A stretch of DNA of 24,422 bases from positions 1 through 24,422 of the forward strand of contig UQWP01000055.1 of assembly GCA_900544825.1 (NCBI GenBank). The letters run 5' to 3'. The notes beneath the pieces are model-generated. The model searched no databases, was not told where the DNA came from, and saw nothing but the letters and a program-made list of their open reading frames with translations. Source of the stretch: an uncultured Prevotella sp. (GTDB lineage Bacteria; Bacteroidota; Bacteroidia; Bacteroidales; Bacteroidaceae). Below are positions 1 to 7,090 of the stretch, one piece after another (position 1 is the stretch's first letter; every line of letters begins with the position of its first letter). A program made the translations under genes and the position numbers.

Positions 1-6
1 TGAAAA

Positions 7-57
7 TAGGAGATAAACACCTATGATTAGTGTTTACCTCCTACTCGATTGTTTTTC
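7..57. terminator. Bidirectional terminator hairpin downstream of the MFS gene
   Basis: The arms at 7-20 and 30-43 pair over 6 + 7 bp with a single A/C mismatch and a 9-nt loop. On the minus strand the hairpin lies just past the stop of the MFS gene and is followed by TTTTCA. On the plus strand it is followed by a T-rich stretch at 50-58, so it could also end a gene lying before the window. Confidence 0.7.
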
Positions 58-1230
58 TTATTTCTTGTTACTCAGTGAAATCAGCAGGGAGATGAAGGCG
101 AAGGAAATGCCCACGATGCAGACTCCCAGCCAGTCGGCTTGGGTCCACACGTATCCGGCACAGAACGTACCGAGCGAACCACCGATGAAATAGGTCGTCA
201 TGAAGATGGTGTTGGCGCGGTTGGAAGCCTGCGGAATCTCCTGCAGGCAACCGCTCTGATTGCTGAGCTGCTGACATTGCAGTCCGATATCTACCAGGAT
301 GATGGCTGCGATGAGTCCTGCATAGGTGTCGCCGAAGAGGAGGGCTATTGTCCAGGCGATGATCTGTATGGCTGCTCCGAAGAGGCTGAACTTGTGGATT
401 CCGAACCTTGTAACCAGCTTTCCTACGCCACTTGCCGCCACGGCTCCCATAATTCCGCAGAGTCCGAGCATTCCCACCATGTCGCTGCCAGCATTGAAAG
501 GAGGCTGGGCAATATGGAAGGCGAGGCACGACCAGATTGCCATCATGCTTCCGAAACCGAAGGCGGCACGGATGGAGTAGATGCGGATGGAAGGGTGGAG
601 GATGAAAATCTCAGCCACGGTAGTCATCAGTCCTCTGTAGGTTCCCACATAGTTGCGCTTCATCTCAGGCATCATCAGCATCATGATTCCCATGCAGACC
701 ACCATGACGAGGGCAGCTAAGAAGAACATCTCGCGCCATCCCAGCCATTCGCCGATGTAACCGCTGATTACTCGTGAGGCAAGAATACCCGTGAGCAGTC
801 CGGAGAGTACAAAGCCCATGTTCCTGCTCTTGTTTTCGGGTGCGGAGAACTGTCCGGCTATCGGGATGAAGAACTGCGGAATCACGGAACAGGCGCCGAT
901 GAGCAGGGAAGCTCCCCAGAGCATCCATACGTTTTGCGCCACAGCCATCACGATTGCCATCAAGGCAGCGATGGTCATATTCACGAGGATGAGTTTCTTG
1001 CGCGAAAACATGTCTCCCATAGGGATGAGGAAGAACAGTCCCAGCGCATAACCTATCTGGGTAATCACGGTGATGAGGTTGGCGCTCTGCTCGGTAATAC
1101 CCAGATCGTGGCGGATCAGTTCGAGCAGCGGCTGGTTGTAGTAGCAGTTGGCTACTGTGAGTCCTGCGATGATGGCCATCATCAGGAGAATGCTGCGGGG
1201 AATGCCCTGATTTTCTTTTAGCTGTATCAT
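58..1230 (-). CDS. MFS transporter (drug/metabolite efflux type)
   Basis: This 390-residue protein is nearly all hydrophobic segments, consistent with the 12-helix major facilitator fold in the inner membrane. Helix 1 carries the motif ANCYYNQPLL typical of the YgaY/AraJ-like exporter branch. The loop between helices 2 and 3 has the MFS motif A form, PMGDMFSRKKLI (about residues 70-81). The start MIQLKEN fits because hydrophobic helix 1 begins about 12 residues later. The gene is monocistronic: its promoter is read at 1306-1336 and a hairpin terminator follows the stop. The substrate cannot be told from sequence; proton-driven export of a small molecule is the family expectation. No regulator gene is adjacent, but tandem repeats lie in and above the leader. 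Confidence 0.9.
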   Translation of the reverse strand: MIQLKENQGIPRSILLMMAIIAGLTVANCYYNQPLLELIRHDLGITEQSANLITVITQIGYALGLFFLIPMGDMFSRKKLILVNMTIAALMAIVMAVAQNVWMLWGASLLIGACSVIPQFFIPIAGQFSAPENKSRNMGFVLSGLLTGILASRVISGYIGEWLGWREMFFLAALVMVVCMGIMMLMMPEMKRNYVGTYRGLMTTVAEIFILHPSIRIYSIRAAFGFGSMMAIWSCLAFHIAQPPFNAGSDMVGMLGLCGIMGAVAASGVGKLVTRFGIHKFSLFGAAIQIIAWTIALLFGDTYAGLIAAIILVDIGLQCQQLSNQSGCLQEIPQASNRANTIFMTTYFIGGSLGTFCAGYVWTQADWLGVCIVGISFAFISLLISLSNKK

Positions 1231-1235
1231 TTTTC

Positions 1236-1299
1236 TGTTTATCTGTTACTTTTTTCTGTTTGTCTTGGACTCTTTTTTTGTTTGTCTTAGACTCTTTTT
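1236..1299 (-). repeat. Three 21-22-bp tandem repeats filling the MFS leader
   Basis: Two copies of GTTTGTCTTRGACTCTTTTT (plus-strand reading) start at 1258 and 1280, a 22-bp period, with 19 of 20 bases identical. A degenerate third copy begins near 1236. Together they fill almost the whole interval between the predicted transcription start (about 1300) and the ATG at 1230, so in the mRNA they form the 5' untranslated leader. Confidence 0.7.
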
Positions 1300-1305
1300 C
1301 GAGTG

Positions 1306-1336
1306 CAAAGTTACAGAAAAGTTCGCTGCCAGCCAA
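1306..1336 (-). promoter_or_regulatory. Bacteroidetes promoter of the MFS gene
   Basis: On the minus strand there is a -7 box TAACTTTG (plus coordinates 1306-1313) and a -33 box TTGG (1333-1336), separated by 19 bp. This matches the Bacteroidetes consensus TTTG / TAnnTTTG. Confidence 0.65.
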
Positions 1337-1350
1337 GTTTTGAGGCTCGA

Positions 1351-1405
1351 TTTCTCGGAAAAAGTTTCCCTCTCAGCAGAAAAATCCTCCTTCTCAGCAG
1401 AAAAA
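1351..1405. repeat. 21-bp-spaced direct repeats above the MFS promoter
   Basis: TCTCAGCAGAAAAA occurs at 1371-1384 and again at 1392-1405. A related unit TTCTCGGAAAAAGTTTC lies at 1352-1368. The roughly 21-bp period equals two helical turns and the copies lie just upstream of the MFS -33 box, so they could be an operator. No regulator is identified. Confidence 0.5.
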
Positions 1406-1656
1406 GTTTCTGCTTTCTTCCTCGCGCGTACCTTAATTATATGTATATAGCTCAGCTTTGCCAGGGTGTTGGCGCGCACCTTTGTTACGCTAAAAAACAC
1501 CGAAAAGTGTTAAAATCGGGGTGTTTCCGAGCATATCAAAAACTTTAACTTTCGTTAGCACTTTGTAAATTATTGAATATCAGTAGTTTGAGATTTTGTT
1601 ACAAAATACTCCTAAAAAAAAACACAAAAAAAAGTTCGCCGTATCAAAAAAATGCT
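1406..1656. other. Non-coding interval between divergent MFS and lipoprotein genes
   Basis: No convincing gene is present here. The interval holds a potential hairpin (AAACACCGA at 1495-1503 against TCGGGGTGTTT at 1516-1526, one bulged G) and an A-rich run at 1612-1632 just before the lipoprotein promoter. Frames open across 1246-1548 have low-complexity translations and look non-coding. Confidence 0.5.
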
Positions 1657-1664
1657 TACCTTTG
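1657..1664 (+). promoter_or_regulatory. -7 box TACCTTTG for the small lipoprotein gene
   Basis: A perfect TAnnTTTG box lies 52 bp upstream of the ATG at 1717. The upstream sequence is A-rich and no clear TTTG -33 box is seen. Confidence 0.6.
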
Positions 1665-1716
1665 CATCAGTTTTAATAAACGAATGATTGTTTTACAGAT
1701 TTAAAAAGCAAAGAAA

Positions 1717-1890
1717 ATGAAGAAATTAGTTTTTATGTTCGTAGCTATCGCAGCTATCTCTTTCGCATCATGTGGTAACAAAACAGCTCAGAACACAGCT
1801 TCTGCTGATTCTGACACAGCTGTAGTTGATACAGCTGCTGATTCAGCTGCTGTTGATACAGCTGCTGCTGCTACTGATTCAGTTAAGTAA
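1717..1890 (+). CDS. Small Ala/Asp/Thr-rich lipoprotein, 57 residues
   Basis: ATG AAG AAA opens a short signal peptide (MKKLVFMFVAIAAISFASC) ending in a lipobox FASC, with the acylated Cys at residue 19. The predicted mature part is only about 39 residues, composed of near-repeats of VDTAADSAA, and is therefore acidic and disordered. A canonical promoter at 1657 and a tight terminator at 1926-1956 frame it as a single-gene unit, which supports it being real despite its size. Small abundant lipoproteins of this kind are common in Bacteroidales; the function is unknown. It probably sits in the periplasmic leaflet of the inner or outer membrane. Confidence 0.85.
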   Translation: MKKLVFMFVAIAAISFASCGNKTAQNTASADSDTAVVDTAADSAAVDTAAAATDSVK

Positions 1891-1925
1891 TTTAGAATTA
1901 CTTGCGAACGAAAAATGAGAGAAAC

Positions 1926-1956
1926 AACCGCTGGACTTCGGTCTAGCGGCTTTTTC
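1926..1956 (+). terminator. Rho-independent terminator of the lipoprotein gene
   Basis: CCGCTGGAC at 1928-1936 pairs with GTCTAGCGG at 1941-1949 (one G-U) around a TTCG tetraloop. It is followed by CTTTTTCGTTTT. Confidence 0.92.
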
Positions 1957-1991
1957 GTTTTATAGAGATTATGTTTCATTTTTTTAGGTTG

Positions 1992-2238
1992 CTGAACTTT
2001 CGCCTGTGGTTTAAGTACGGGCTGAAGGCCCAAAAGCTCCTAGCCCAGGGCACGCCCTGGGTATAATAGCAATTTGCGAGGCGCCCTGTAAGGGCAAAAG
2101 CTTTGTTAATTGTCTGATATTTGAAAGCTTTTGCCCTTACAGGGCGACAGGTTTGCGTCCGTAATTACCCAGGGCGCTGCCCTGGGCTAGGAGCTTCTGC
2201 CCTTTCAGGGCGTATGGCGCTTACTTGTGAAAGTTCAG
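1992..2238. repeat. 247-bp nested palindromic element (REP/MITE-like)
   Basis: The ends are an exact 10-bp inverted repeat, CTGAACTTTC (1992-2001) and GAAAGTTCAG (2229-2238). Inside, a second layer pairs the 2020-2041 arm with the 2189-2212 arm (AGCTCCTAG / CTAGGAGCT). A third layer is two smaller palindromes of the form CCCAGGGC..GCCCTGGG, at about 2044-2062 and 2166-2186. The core is a 23-bp inverted repeat CGCCCTGTAAGGGCAAAAGC (from 2082) against its complement ending at 2146. There is no ORF inside. The layered symmetry resembles REP/BIME or MITE elements mobilised in trans. It lies directly before mtaB and overlaps the most upstream possible start of that gene. Confidence 0.8.
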
Positions 2239-2244
2239 TTAGGT

Positions 2245-2252
2245 TACCTTTT
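2245..2252 (+). promoter_or_regulatory. Possible -7 box TACCTTTT for the mtaB operon
   Basis: A near-consensus TAnnTTTG box (last base T) lies 26 bp before the ATG at 2278. It abuts the right end of the palindromic element, whose TTG at 2225-2227 could serve as part of a -33 box with 17-bp spacing. Confidence 0.35.
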
Positions 2253-2277
2253 AGAAATATTAGAAAAAGATAAATAT

Positions 2278-3672
2278 ATGATAGATTCAAGTGCCTTCCA
2301 AGGCAAAAAGGCAGCCTACTATACGCTGGGCTGCAAACTCAATTTCTCGGAAACTTCCACTTTCGGCAAGATGCTCGAAGATATGGGCGTCATTACGGCA
2401 CAGAAGGGGGAGAAAGCAGACATTTGTCTCATCAATACTTGCTCGGTAACAGAAGTTGCCGATCATAAGTGCCGTCAGGCTATCCATCGCATGGTGCGAC
2501 AGAATCCTGGTGCCTTCGTCATTGTCACCGGCTGTTATGCGCAGCTGGAGACAGAGAACGTGAGCAAGATAGAAGGTGTTGACCTGGTGTTGGGCGCCAA
2601 CGAGAAGGCTCACTTGATTCAATATCTCAGCGATGCATGGGCCAAGAAGTTTGCCGCAGAAAACGGACTTCCTGCCACCGGCGAGAACCTGGAGTCTTCA
2701 GATTCTGCGCTTCATCAGCACCACAGCGTGAAGACCAAGGAGATCAAGACCTTCCAGCCTTCATGCTCCCGTGGCAACCGTACCCGCTACTTCCTGAAGG
2801 TGCAGGATGGCTGCAACTACTACTGCACCTATTGCACTATTCCTTTCGCCCGTGGCAATTCCCGCAACCCAAGCATCGAGTCGCTCGTGGCTCAGTGCGA
2901 GCAGGCGGCAGCTGAGGGTGGCAAGGAAATCGTGATTACCGGTGTGAACATCGGCGACTTCGGACAGACCACCCATGAGCGGTTCCTTGACCTCGTGAAG
3001 GCAATGGACCAGGTGGAAGGCATCAAGCGTTACCGCATCTCTAGTCTGGAGCCGGATCTCTGCGATGATGACCTCATCGCCTACTGCGCCGAGAGCCGTG
3101 CCTTCATGCCTCACTTCCATATCCCATTGCAGAGCGGAAGCGACGAGGTACTCAAGCTGATGCACCGCCGTTACGACAAGGCGCTCTTCGCCCACAAGGT
3201 GAACCTGATCAAGGAGAAGATGCCTGATGCGTTTATCGGTGTGGATGTGATGGTAGGCTGTCGTGGTGAGACTCCGGAGTGCTTCGAGGAGTGCTATGAG
3301 TTCCTGAAGAGCCTGCCTGTTACGCAGCTCCACGTGTTCCCATACTCCGAGCGTCCTGGAACCGCAGCCTTGAAGATTTTATACGTGGTAGATGAGAAGG
3401 AGAAGAAGCTGCGCTCCAAACGTCTCCTGGAGTTGAGCGACCAGAAGACCCAGGAGTTCTATGCCCAGTACATCGGTACCGAGGCAGAGGTGCTCTTCGA
3501 GAAGGCGCCAAGAGGCAAGGCAATGCATGGCTTCACCAAGAACTATGTACGTGTGGAACTTTCGCCTGCTCTCGCCAAGGAGGAATACGACAATCAGCTC
3601 ATCAAGGTCCGTCTGGGTGGTTTCAATCACGACAAGACGGCGTTGAAGGCTGAGCTTGTTGAAAGTTTATAG
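2278..3672 (+). CDS. mtaB: tRNA t6A37 methylthiotransferase MtaB
   Basis: MtaB is a radical SAM enzyme that adds a methylthio group at C2 of N6-threonylcarbamoyladenosine 37 in ANN-reading tRNAs. Three N-terminal cysteines for one [4Fe-4S] cluster are visible in TLGCKLN (C19), INTCSV (C55) and VTGCYAQ (C86), the UPF0004 domain. The radical SAM CxxxCxxC is C179/C183/C186 in GCNYYCTYC. TLGCKLNFSE and NTCSVTEVAD point to MtaB rather than MiaB or RimO. I chose ATG 2278 (464 residues): the longer frame from GTG 2227 would put 17 extra residues inside the palindromic element and has no family match. It is the first gene of a same-strand run of four. Confidence 0.93.
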   Translation: MIDSSAFQGKKAAYYTLGCKLNFSETSTFGKMLEDMGVITAQKGEKADICLINTCSVTEVADHKCRQAIHRMVRQNPGAFVIVTGCYAQLETENVSKIEGVDLVLGANEKAHLIQYLSDAWAKKFAAENGLPATGENLESSDSALHQHHSVKTKEIKTFQPSCSRGNRTRYFLKVQDGCNYYCTYCTIPFARGNSRNPSIESLVAQCEQAAAEGGKEIVITGVNIGDFGQTTHERFLDLVKAMDQVEGIKRYRISSLEPDLCDDDLIAYCAESRAFMPHFHIPLQSGSDEVLKLMHRRYDKALFAHKVNLIKEKMPDAFIGVDVMVGCRGETPECFEECYEFLKSLPVTQLHVFPYSERPGTAALKILYVVDEKEKKLRSKRLLELSDQKTQEFYAQYIGTEAEVLFEKAPRGKAMHGFTKNYVRVELSPALAKEEYDNQLIKVRLGGFNHDKTALKAELVESL

Positions 3673-3689
3673 TTAATAGGGCTAATCAT

Positions 3690-3717
3690 AAAGTTCAAAG
3701 TTCAAACCTCAAAGTTC
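3690..3717 (+). repeat. Four heptanucleotide repeats directly before a start codon
   Basis: The units AAAGTTC, AAAGTTC, AAACCTC and AAAGTTC run in register from 3690 to 3717. They are followed by A and then the ATG at 3719. The array occupies the ribosome-binding region of the yhcC-like gene. Confidence 0.8.
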
Positions 3718-3718
3718 A

Positions 3719-4603
3719 ATGTACTACAATGATTTTGGCTCCTGGATCCGGAAGCAGTTTCCTGACTTCCGAGTTCAGAAGATTTCGATAGATGCAGGAT
3801 TCTCCTGTCCCAACCGGGATGGAAGAATTTCGAGCGGCGGATGCACTTACTGCGACAACCGTACGTTCAATCCCAGCTATTGCGACCGCAGAAAGTCGAT
3901 TACGGAGCAGTTGGAGGAGGGCAAGGCCTTCTTCAGCAGGAAGTATCCGGATATGAAGTATCTGGCTTATTTCCAGGCTTATACCAATACCTACGCCAAG
4001 GTGGAACTCCTCCGTCAGATGTACGAGGAGGCGCTGCAGGTAGAGGATGTGGTAGGAATCGTGATAGGAACCCGTCCTGATTGCGTGAGCGATGAATTGC
4101 TGGATTATCTCGAGGCGTTGAACCGGCGCACCTTCGTGCTGGTGGAGTATGGCATTGAGAGTGCCAACGATGAGACCCTGAAGCGCATCAACCGCGGTCA
4201 TGATTTCGCCTGCTGCCGGGATGCGGTGGAGCGCACCCACGCCAGGGGAATCCTCACGGGTGCCCATATCATCATCGGCTTGCCGGGTGAGGATGCAGAA
4301 GAGAGCCTCCGTCAGGCGCCCATCATCTCCTCCCTTCCCATCGACATCCTGAAGATTCATCAGATGCAGATCATCAAGGGAACCCGCTTGGCGCAGGAGT
4401 ATGCTGAGCATCCCTTCCACGTCTATACGGTGGAGGAATACATCGATGTCATCGTAAAATACATCCGGCTCTTGAGAAAGGACCTGGTGCTGGAACGGTT
4501 CGTCAGCCAGTCGCCTAAGGAACTGCTTGTCGCACCGAAATGGGGACTCAAGAACTATGAGTTCACCAATCTCCTGAATAATAAGTTAAAGAGTTTACAG
4601 TAA
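3719..4603 (+). CDS. YhcC-like radical SAM protein (TIGR01212 family)
   Basis: This 294-residue protein opens with YNDFGSWIRKQFP and IDAGFSCPNRDGRISSGGC, the hallmark of the TIGR01212/YhcC family. The cluster-binding cysteines are C30, C42 and C45 (CxxxxxxxxxxxCxxC, wider than the classical CxxxCxxC). The central Elp3-like radical SAM half contains YFQAYTNTY, GTRPDCV, EYGIESAND and HIIIGLPGED, which fit SAM and barrel contacts. The family's reaction is not established; a tRNA-related or Elp3-like role is only suggested. The start is immediately preceded by a heptanucleotide repeat. The gene lies 46 nt after mtaB and 3 nt before the glycosyltransferase, so cotranscription is likely. Confidence 0.88.
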   Translation: MYYNDFGSWIRKQFPDFRVQKISIDAGFSCPNRDGRISSGGCTYCDNRTFNPSYCDRRKSITEQLEEGKAFFSRKYPDMKYLAYFQAYTNTYAKVELLRQMYEEALQVEDVVGIVIGTRPDCVSDELLDYLEALNRRTFVLVEYGIESANDETLKRINRGHDFACCRDAVERTHARGILTGAHIIIGLPGEDAEESLRQAPIISSLPIDILKIHQMQIIKGTRLAQEYAEHPFHVYTVEEYIDVIVKYIRLLRKDLVLERFVSQSPKELLVAPKWGLKNYEFTNLLNNKLKSLQ

Positions 4604-4606
4604 AAT

Positions 4607-5623
4607 ATGGCTAAAGTTGCAATCGTAATATTAAACTGGAATGGGCAGAAGATGCTTGCCAAGTATCTGCCTAATGTCGTGGAGTATTCACGGCAGGATG
4701 CTGAGATATGGGTGGCTGACAACAGTTCGTCAGACCAGTCGATGCTTCTCCTGGAGACTCAGTTTCCCCACGTCAAGACCATCGTGCTGGAGCAGAACTT
4801 CGGCTTTGCCGAGGGCTACAATCGTGCGCTGCAGCAGATAGAGGCAGAGTATTATGTCCTCCTGAACAGCGATGTGGAGGTGGCTCATCACTGGCTCACT
4901 CCGCTCATCGAGTTCATGGATTCCCATCCCCAGGTGGCAGCCTGCCAGCCTAAGCTCCTGGCGGAATACGACAAGGATATGTTTGAGTATGCGGGAGCCT
5001 GCGGCGGTTTCCTTGACAAGTTCGGTTATCCGTTCTGCCGCGGCCGCATCTTCGAGACCGTGGAGCGCGACAACGGGCAGTATGATTACCAGCAGGAAGT
5101 GCTCTGGGCTACGGGTGCCTGTATGATGATCCGTGCCAAGGATTACTGGGAGGCAGGCGGACTGGATGGCCGCTTCTTTGCCCATAACGAGGAGATTGAT
5201 CTCTGCTGGCGATTGCGCCTGATGGGCAGGAAGATCTACTGCATTCCGGAGAGTGAAGTCTATCACGTGGGTGGTGGAACCTTGTCGAAGAGCAATCCGA
5301 TGAAGACTTTCCTGAATTTCAGAAACAATCTAACGATGCTCTATAAGAATCTGAGCGATAAGGAATTATCTCATGTTATGAGAGTAAGATGGCTTCTGGA
5401 TTACCTGGCTGCTTTCGAGATGCTGATCCTGAAACGCAACCTGGGTGACTTCAAGGCAATCTTCAAGGCGCGCAGGGCTTTCCAGGCATGGAAGCACGAT
5501 TTCGATGAAGACCGCAAGAAGATTCAGGAGAATAGAGTGGAGGGAACCATTCCGCAGGTTTTCGATTGCTCCATCCTCTGGCAGTATTACGCCAGGGGCA
5601 AGAAGCTCTTCTCGAGGCTGTAA
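4607..5623 (+). CDS. Family 2 glycosyltransferase (rhamnosyltransferase-like)
   Basis: This 338-residue protein has a GT-A fold. VAIVILNWNG (4-13) and WVADNSSSDQS (35-45) bind the nucleotide sugar, and LLNSDVEV (85-92) is the DxD-type metal site. ATGACMMIR and FFAHNEEIDLCWRLRLMG supply the acceptor-side motifs, with the EE/ED pair as candidate base. The C-terminal 90 residues are basic and amphipathic with no clear membrane spans, so a cytosolic, membrane-associated enzyme building a surface glycan is likely. The gene begins only 3 nt after the previous stop (TAAAATATG), so it is probably translationally coupled. The exact donor sugar cannot be read from sequence. Confidence 0.88.
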   Translation: MAKVAIVILNWNGQKMLAKYLPNVVEYSRQDAEIWVADNSSSDQSMLLLETQFPHVKTIVLEQNFGFAEGYNRALQQIEAEYYVLLNSDVEVAHHWLTPLIEFMDSHPQVAACQPKLLAEYDKDMFEYAGACGGFLDKFGYPFCRGRIFETVERDNGQYDYQQEVLWATGACMMIRAKDYWEAGGLDGRFFAHNEEIDLCWRLRLMGRKIYCIPESEVYHVGGGTLSKSNPMKTFLNFRNNLTMLYKNLSDKELSHVMRVRWLLDYLAAFEMLILKRNLGDFKAIFKARRAFQAWKHDFDEDRKKIQENRVEGTIPQVFDCSILWQYYARGKKLFSRL

Positions 5624-5656
5624 GAAGACGATAAAACAAACTTAAAATAAGAATCT

Positions 5657-6904
5657 ATGATGAAGAAACAAATGATGATGGCGCTCGTGTCGCTGATGGC
5701 TTTGACAGCCCAGGCACAGGCGAATTTCAATGTGACGGTTTCCAATCCGTCAAAGATGGTGAAGACAGACCAGCCGGTAGTAATCGACCTCAGCAAGCTG
5801 GGAAGCATCGGCGAAATTCAGCGTGCGGTGGTAACCGTGGATGGAAAGGAGATTCCTTCCCAGCTCGACGACACCAACCGCGACTGTACCAACGATGAAC
5901 TCTGCTTCCTGCTCAATCTCGGCAAGAAGGAGACCAAGAACTGCCAGGTGCAGCTCTTTACCGAGGGTGAACAGGCGCAGTATCCTGCCCGTACCTTCGC
6001 CGAACTCTGTCTGCCTAGCAAGAACAAGAAGCTTGCCAAGAACAAGCAGGACATCTATCTGCGAAGCATCTCCTTCGACAGGAAGACCAAGGATGTCTAT
6101 CACTATGTTCATTCCCACGGAGTCTGCTTCGAGAGTGAGCTCGTGGCTATGCGCGTCTATTTCGACCAGCGACAGACCATCGACCTCTACGGCAAGATCA
6201 ACAAGGGACTGGTCATCTACGACACCCAGTTCTATCCATCTGCAGAACAGCTCCAGGCTGGTTCGGGCGACGACTGCCTCTGGGTGGGAAACACCTACGG
6301 ACTGGGAGCCTTGCGTGGCTGGGACGGTAAGGACCAGCTGCATCTCACCGATGTGAAATATCAGGAGCAGCGCGTCATCTCCGAAGGTCCGCTCCGTGCT
6401 ATCGTTGAGGTGGTGGATAACGGTTGGGTTCCGGCTCCGGGCTTGAAACCGCTGAATGCTACTATCCGCTACACCATCTACGCCGGTCATCGTGATTTCG
6501 ATGTAGATGTGTTCTTCAACAAGGATGCTTCTGATTATCAGTTTGCTACCGGACTCATCAATGTGAAGGGCTCCAGCGAGTTTGCCGACGGCAAGGGTCT
6601 GCGTGGTTGCTACGGCAGCGACTGGCCTACAGGCAAGGACGACGGCAAGCACAAGTTGGAAACCGTAGGCTTGGGAATCTACGTGCCACAGAGCGCCCTG
6701 GTGAGCCAGGAGCCAGCCAACAAGGACTGCTACACCCAGGTGGTGAAGCCTTCCGGCAAGAAGCTGAGCTACAAGCTCGCCTATACCAGTGCCAACGAAA
6801 CCTATGGTTTCAAGGGCGAGAAAGAATGGTATCAGTGGTTGAAGGAGTGGAAGAAGCAGATCGAGGAACCCGTGAAGGTTTCCGTTTCCTGCACGATTCG
6901 ATAG
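5657..6904 (+). CDS. Secreted DUF4861-family protein
   Basis: This 415-residue protein has an N-terminal signal peptide (about residues 1-22, ending AQAQA before NFNVTV). Mature exported segments include FNVTVSNPSKM, KPLNATIRYTIYAG, FDVDVFFNKD and VGLGIYVPQ. The architecture matches DUF4861, a beta-rich domain found in Bacteroidetes and often near polysaccharide-degradation genes. No catalytic residues can be assigned with confidence. Two ATGs (5657, 5660) are equally possible starts. It is the last gene of the mtaB run, 33 nt after the glycosyltransferase, and is followed by a strong terminator at 6957. A periplasmic carbohydrate-related role is inference from family context only. Confidence 0.75.
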   Translation: MMKKQMMMALVSLMALTAQAQANFNVTVSNPSKMVKTDQPVVIDLSKLGSIGEIQRAVVTVDGKEIPSQLDDTNRDCTNDELCFLLNLGKKETKNCQVQLFTEGEQAQYPARTFAELCLPSKNKKLAKNKQDIYLRSISFDRKTKDVYHYVHSHGVCFESELVAMRVYFDQRQTIDLYGKINKGLVIYDTQFYPSAEQLQAGSGDDCLWVGNTYGLGALRGWDGKDQLHLTDVKYQEQRVISEGPLRAIVEVVDNGWVPAPGLKPLNATIRYTIYAGHRDFDVDVFFNKDASDYQFATGLINVKGSSEFADGKGLRGCYGSDWPTGKDDGKHKLETVGLGIYVPQSALVSQEPANKDCYTQVVKPSGKKLSYKLAYTSANETYGFKGEKEWYQWLKEWKKQIEEPVKVSVSCTIR

Positions 6905-6956
6905 TAGGGAGCTAACTCCTTAACTCCTCAATAAAACGACAGAATATTGCACAGAT

Positions 6957-7012
6957 AGCCAATAGTGAGAAAAAAGTGTCAGCTATTTCCTCATTATTGG
7001 CTGTTTTTTATT
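6957..7012 (+). terminator. Terminator ending the mtaB-DUF4861 run
   Basis: AGCCAATAGTGAG (6957-6969) pairs with CTCATTATTGGCT (6990-7002) over 13 positions with one G-U, around a 20-nt loop. It is followed by GTTTTTTATTATTTTTTT. Confidence 0.9.
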
Positions 7013-7031
7013 ATTTTTTTGAGATTTTACT

Positions 7032-7061
7032 TGGTAATTTAAATATTTTTTAGTATTTTTG
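7032..7061 (+). promoter_or_regulatory. Promoter of the GldB-like lipoprotein gene
   Basis: The -7 box TATTTTTG is at 7054-7061 and the -33-like TTGG begins at 7031, with about 19-bp spacing. The predicted start lies about 20 nt before the GTG at 7091. Confidence 0.65.
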
Positions 7062-7090
7062 CAGTCGTAACCAGAAGACTTTAAAATTAC

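Noticed and set aside
1495..1526. Hairpin AAACACCGA / TCGGGGTGTTT as a terminator
   Set aside because: It has a bulge and no T-run on either strand, and no gene ends beside it.
2227..2277. GTG start at 2227 for mtaB
   Set aside because: It lies within the palindromic element's right arm and adds residues with no family match; ATG 2278 fits the usual MtaB N-terminus.
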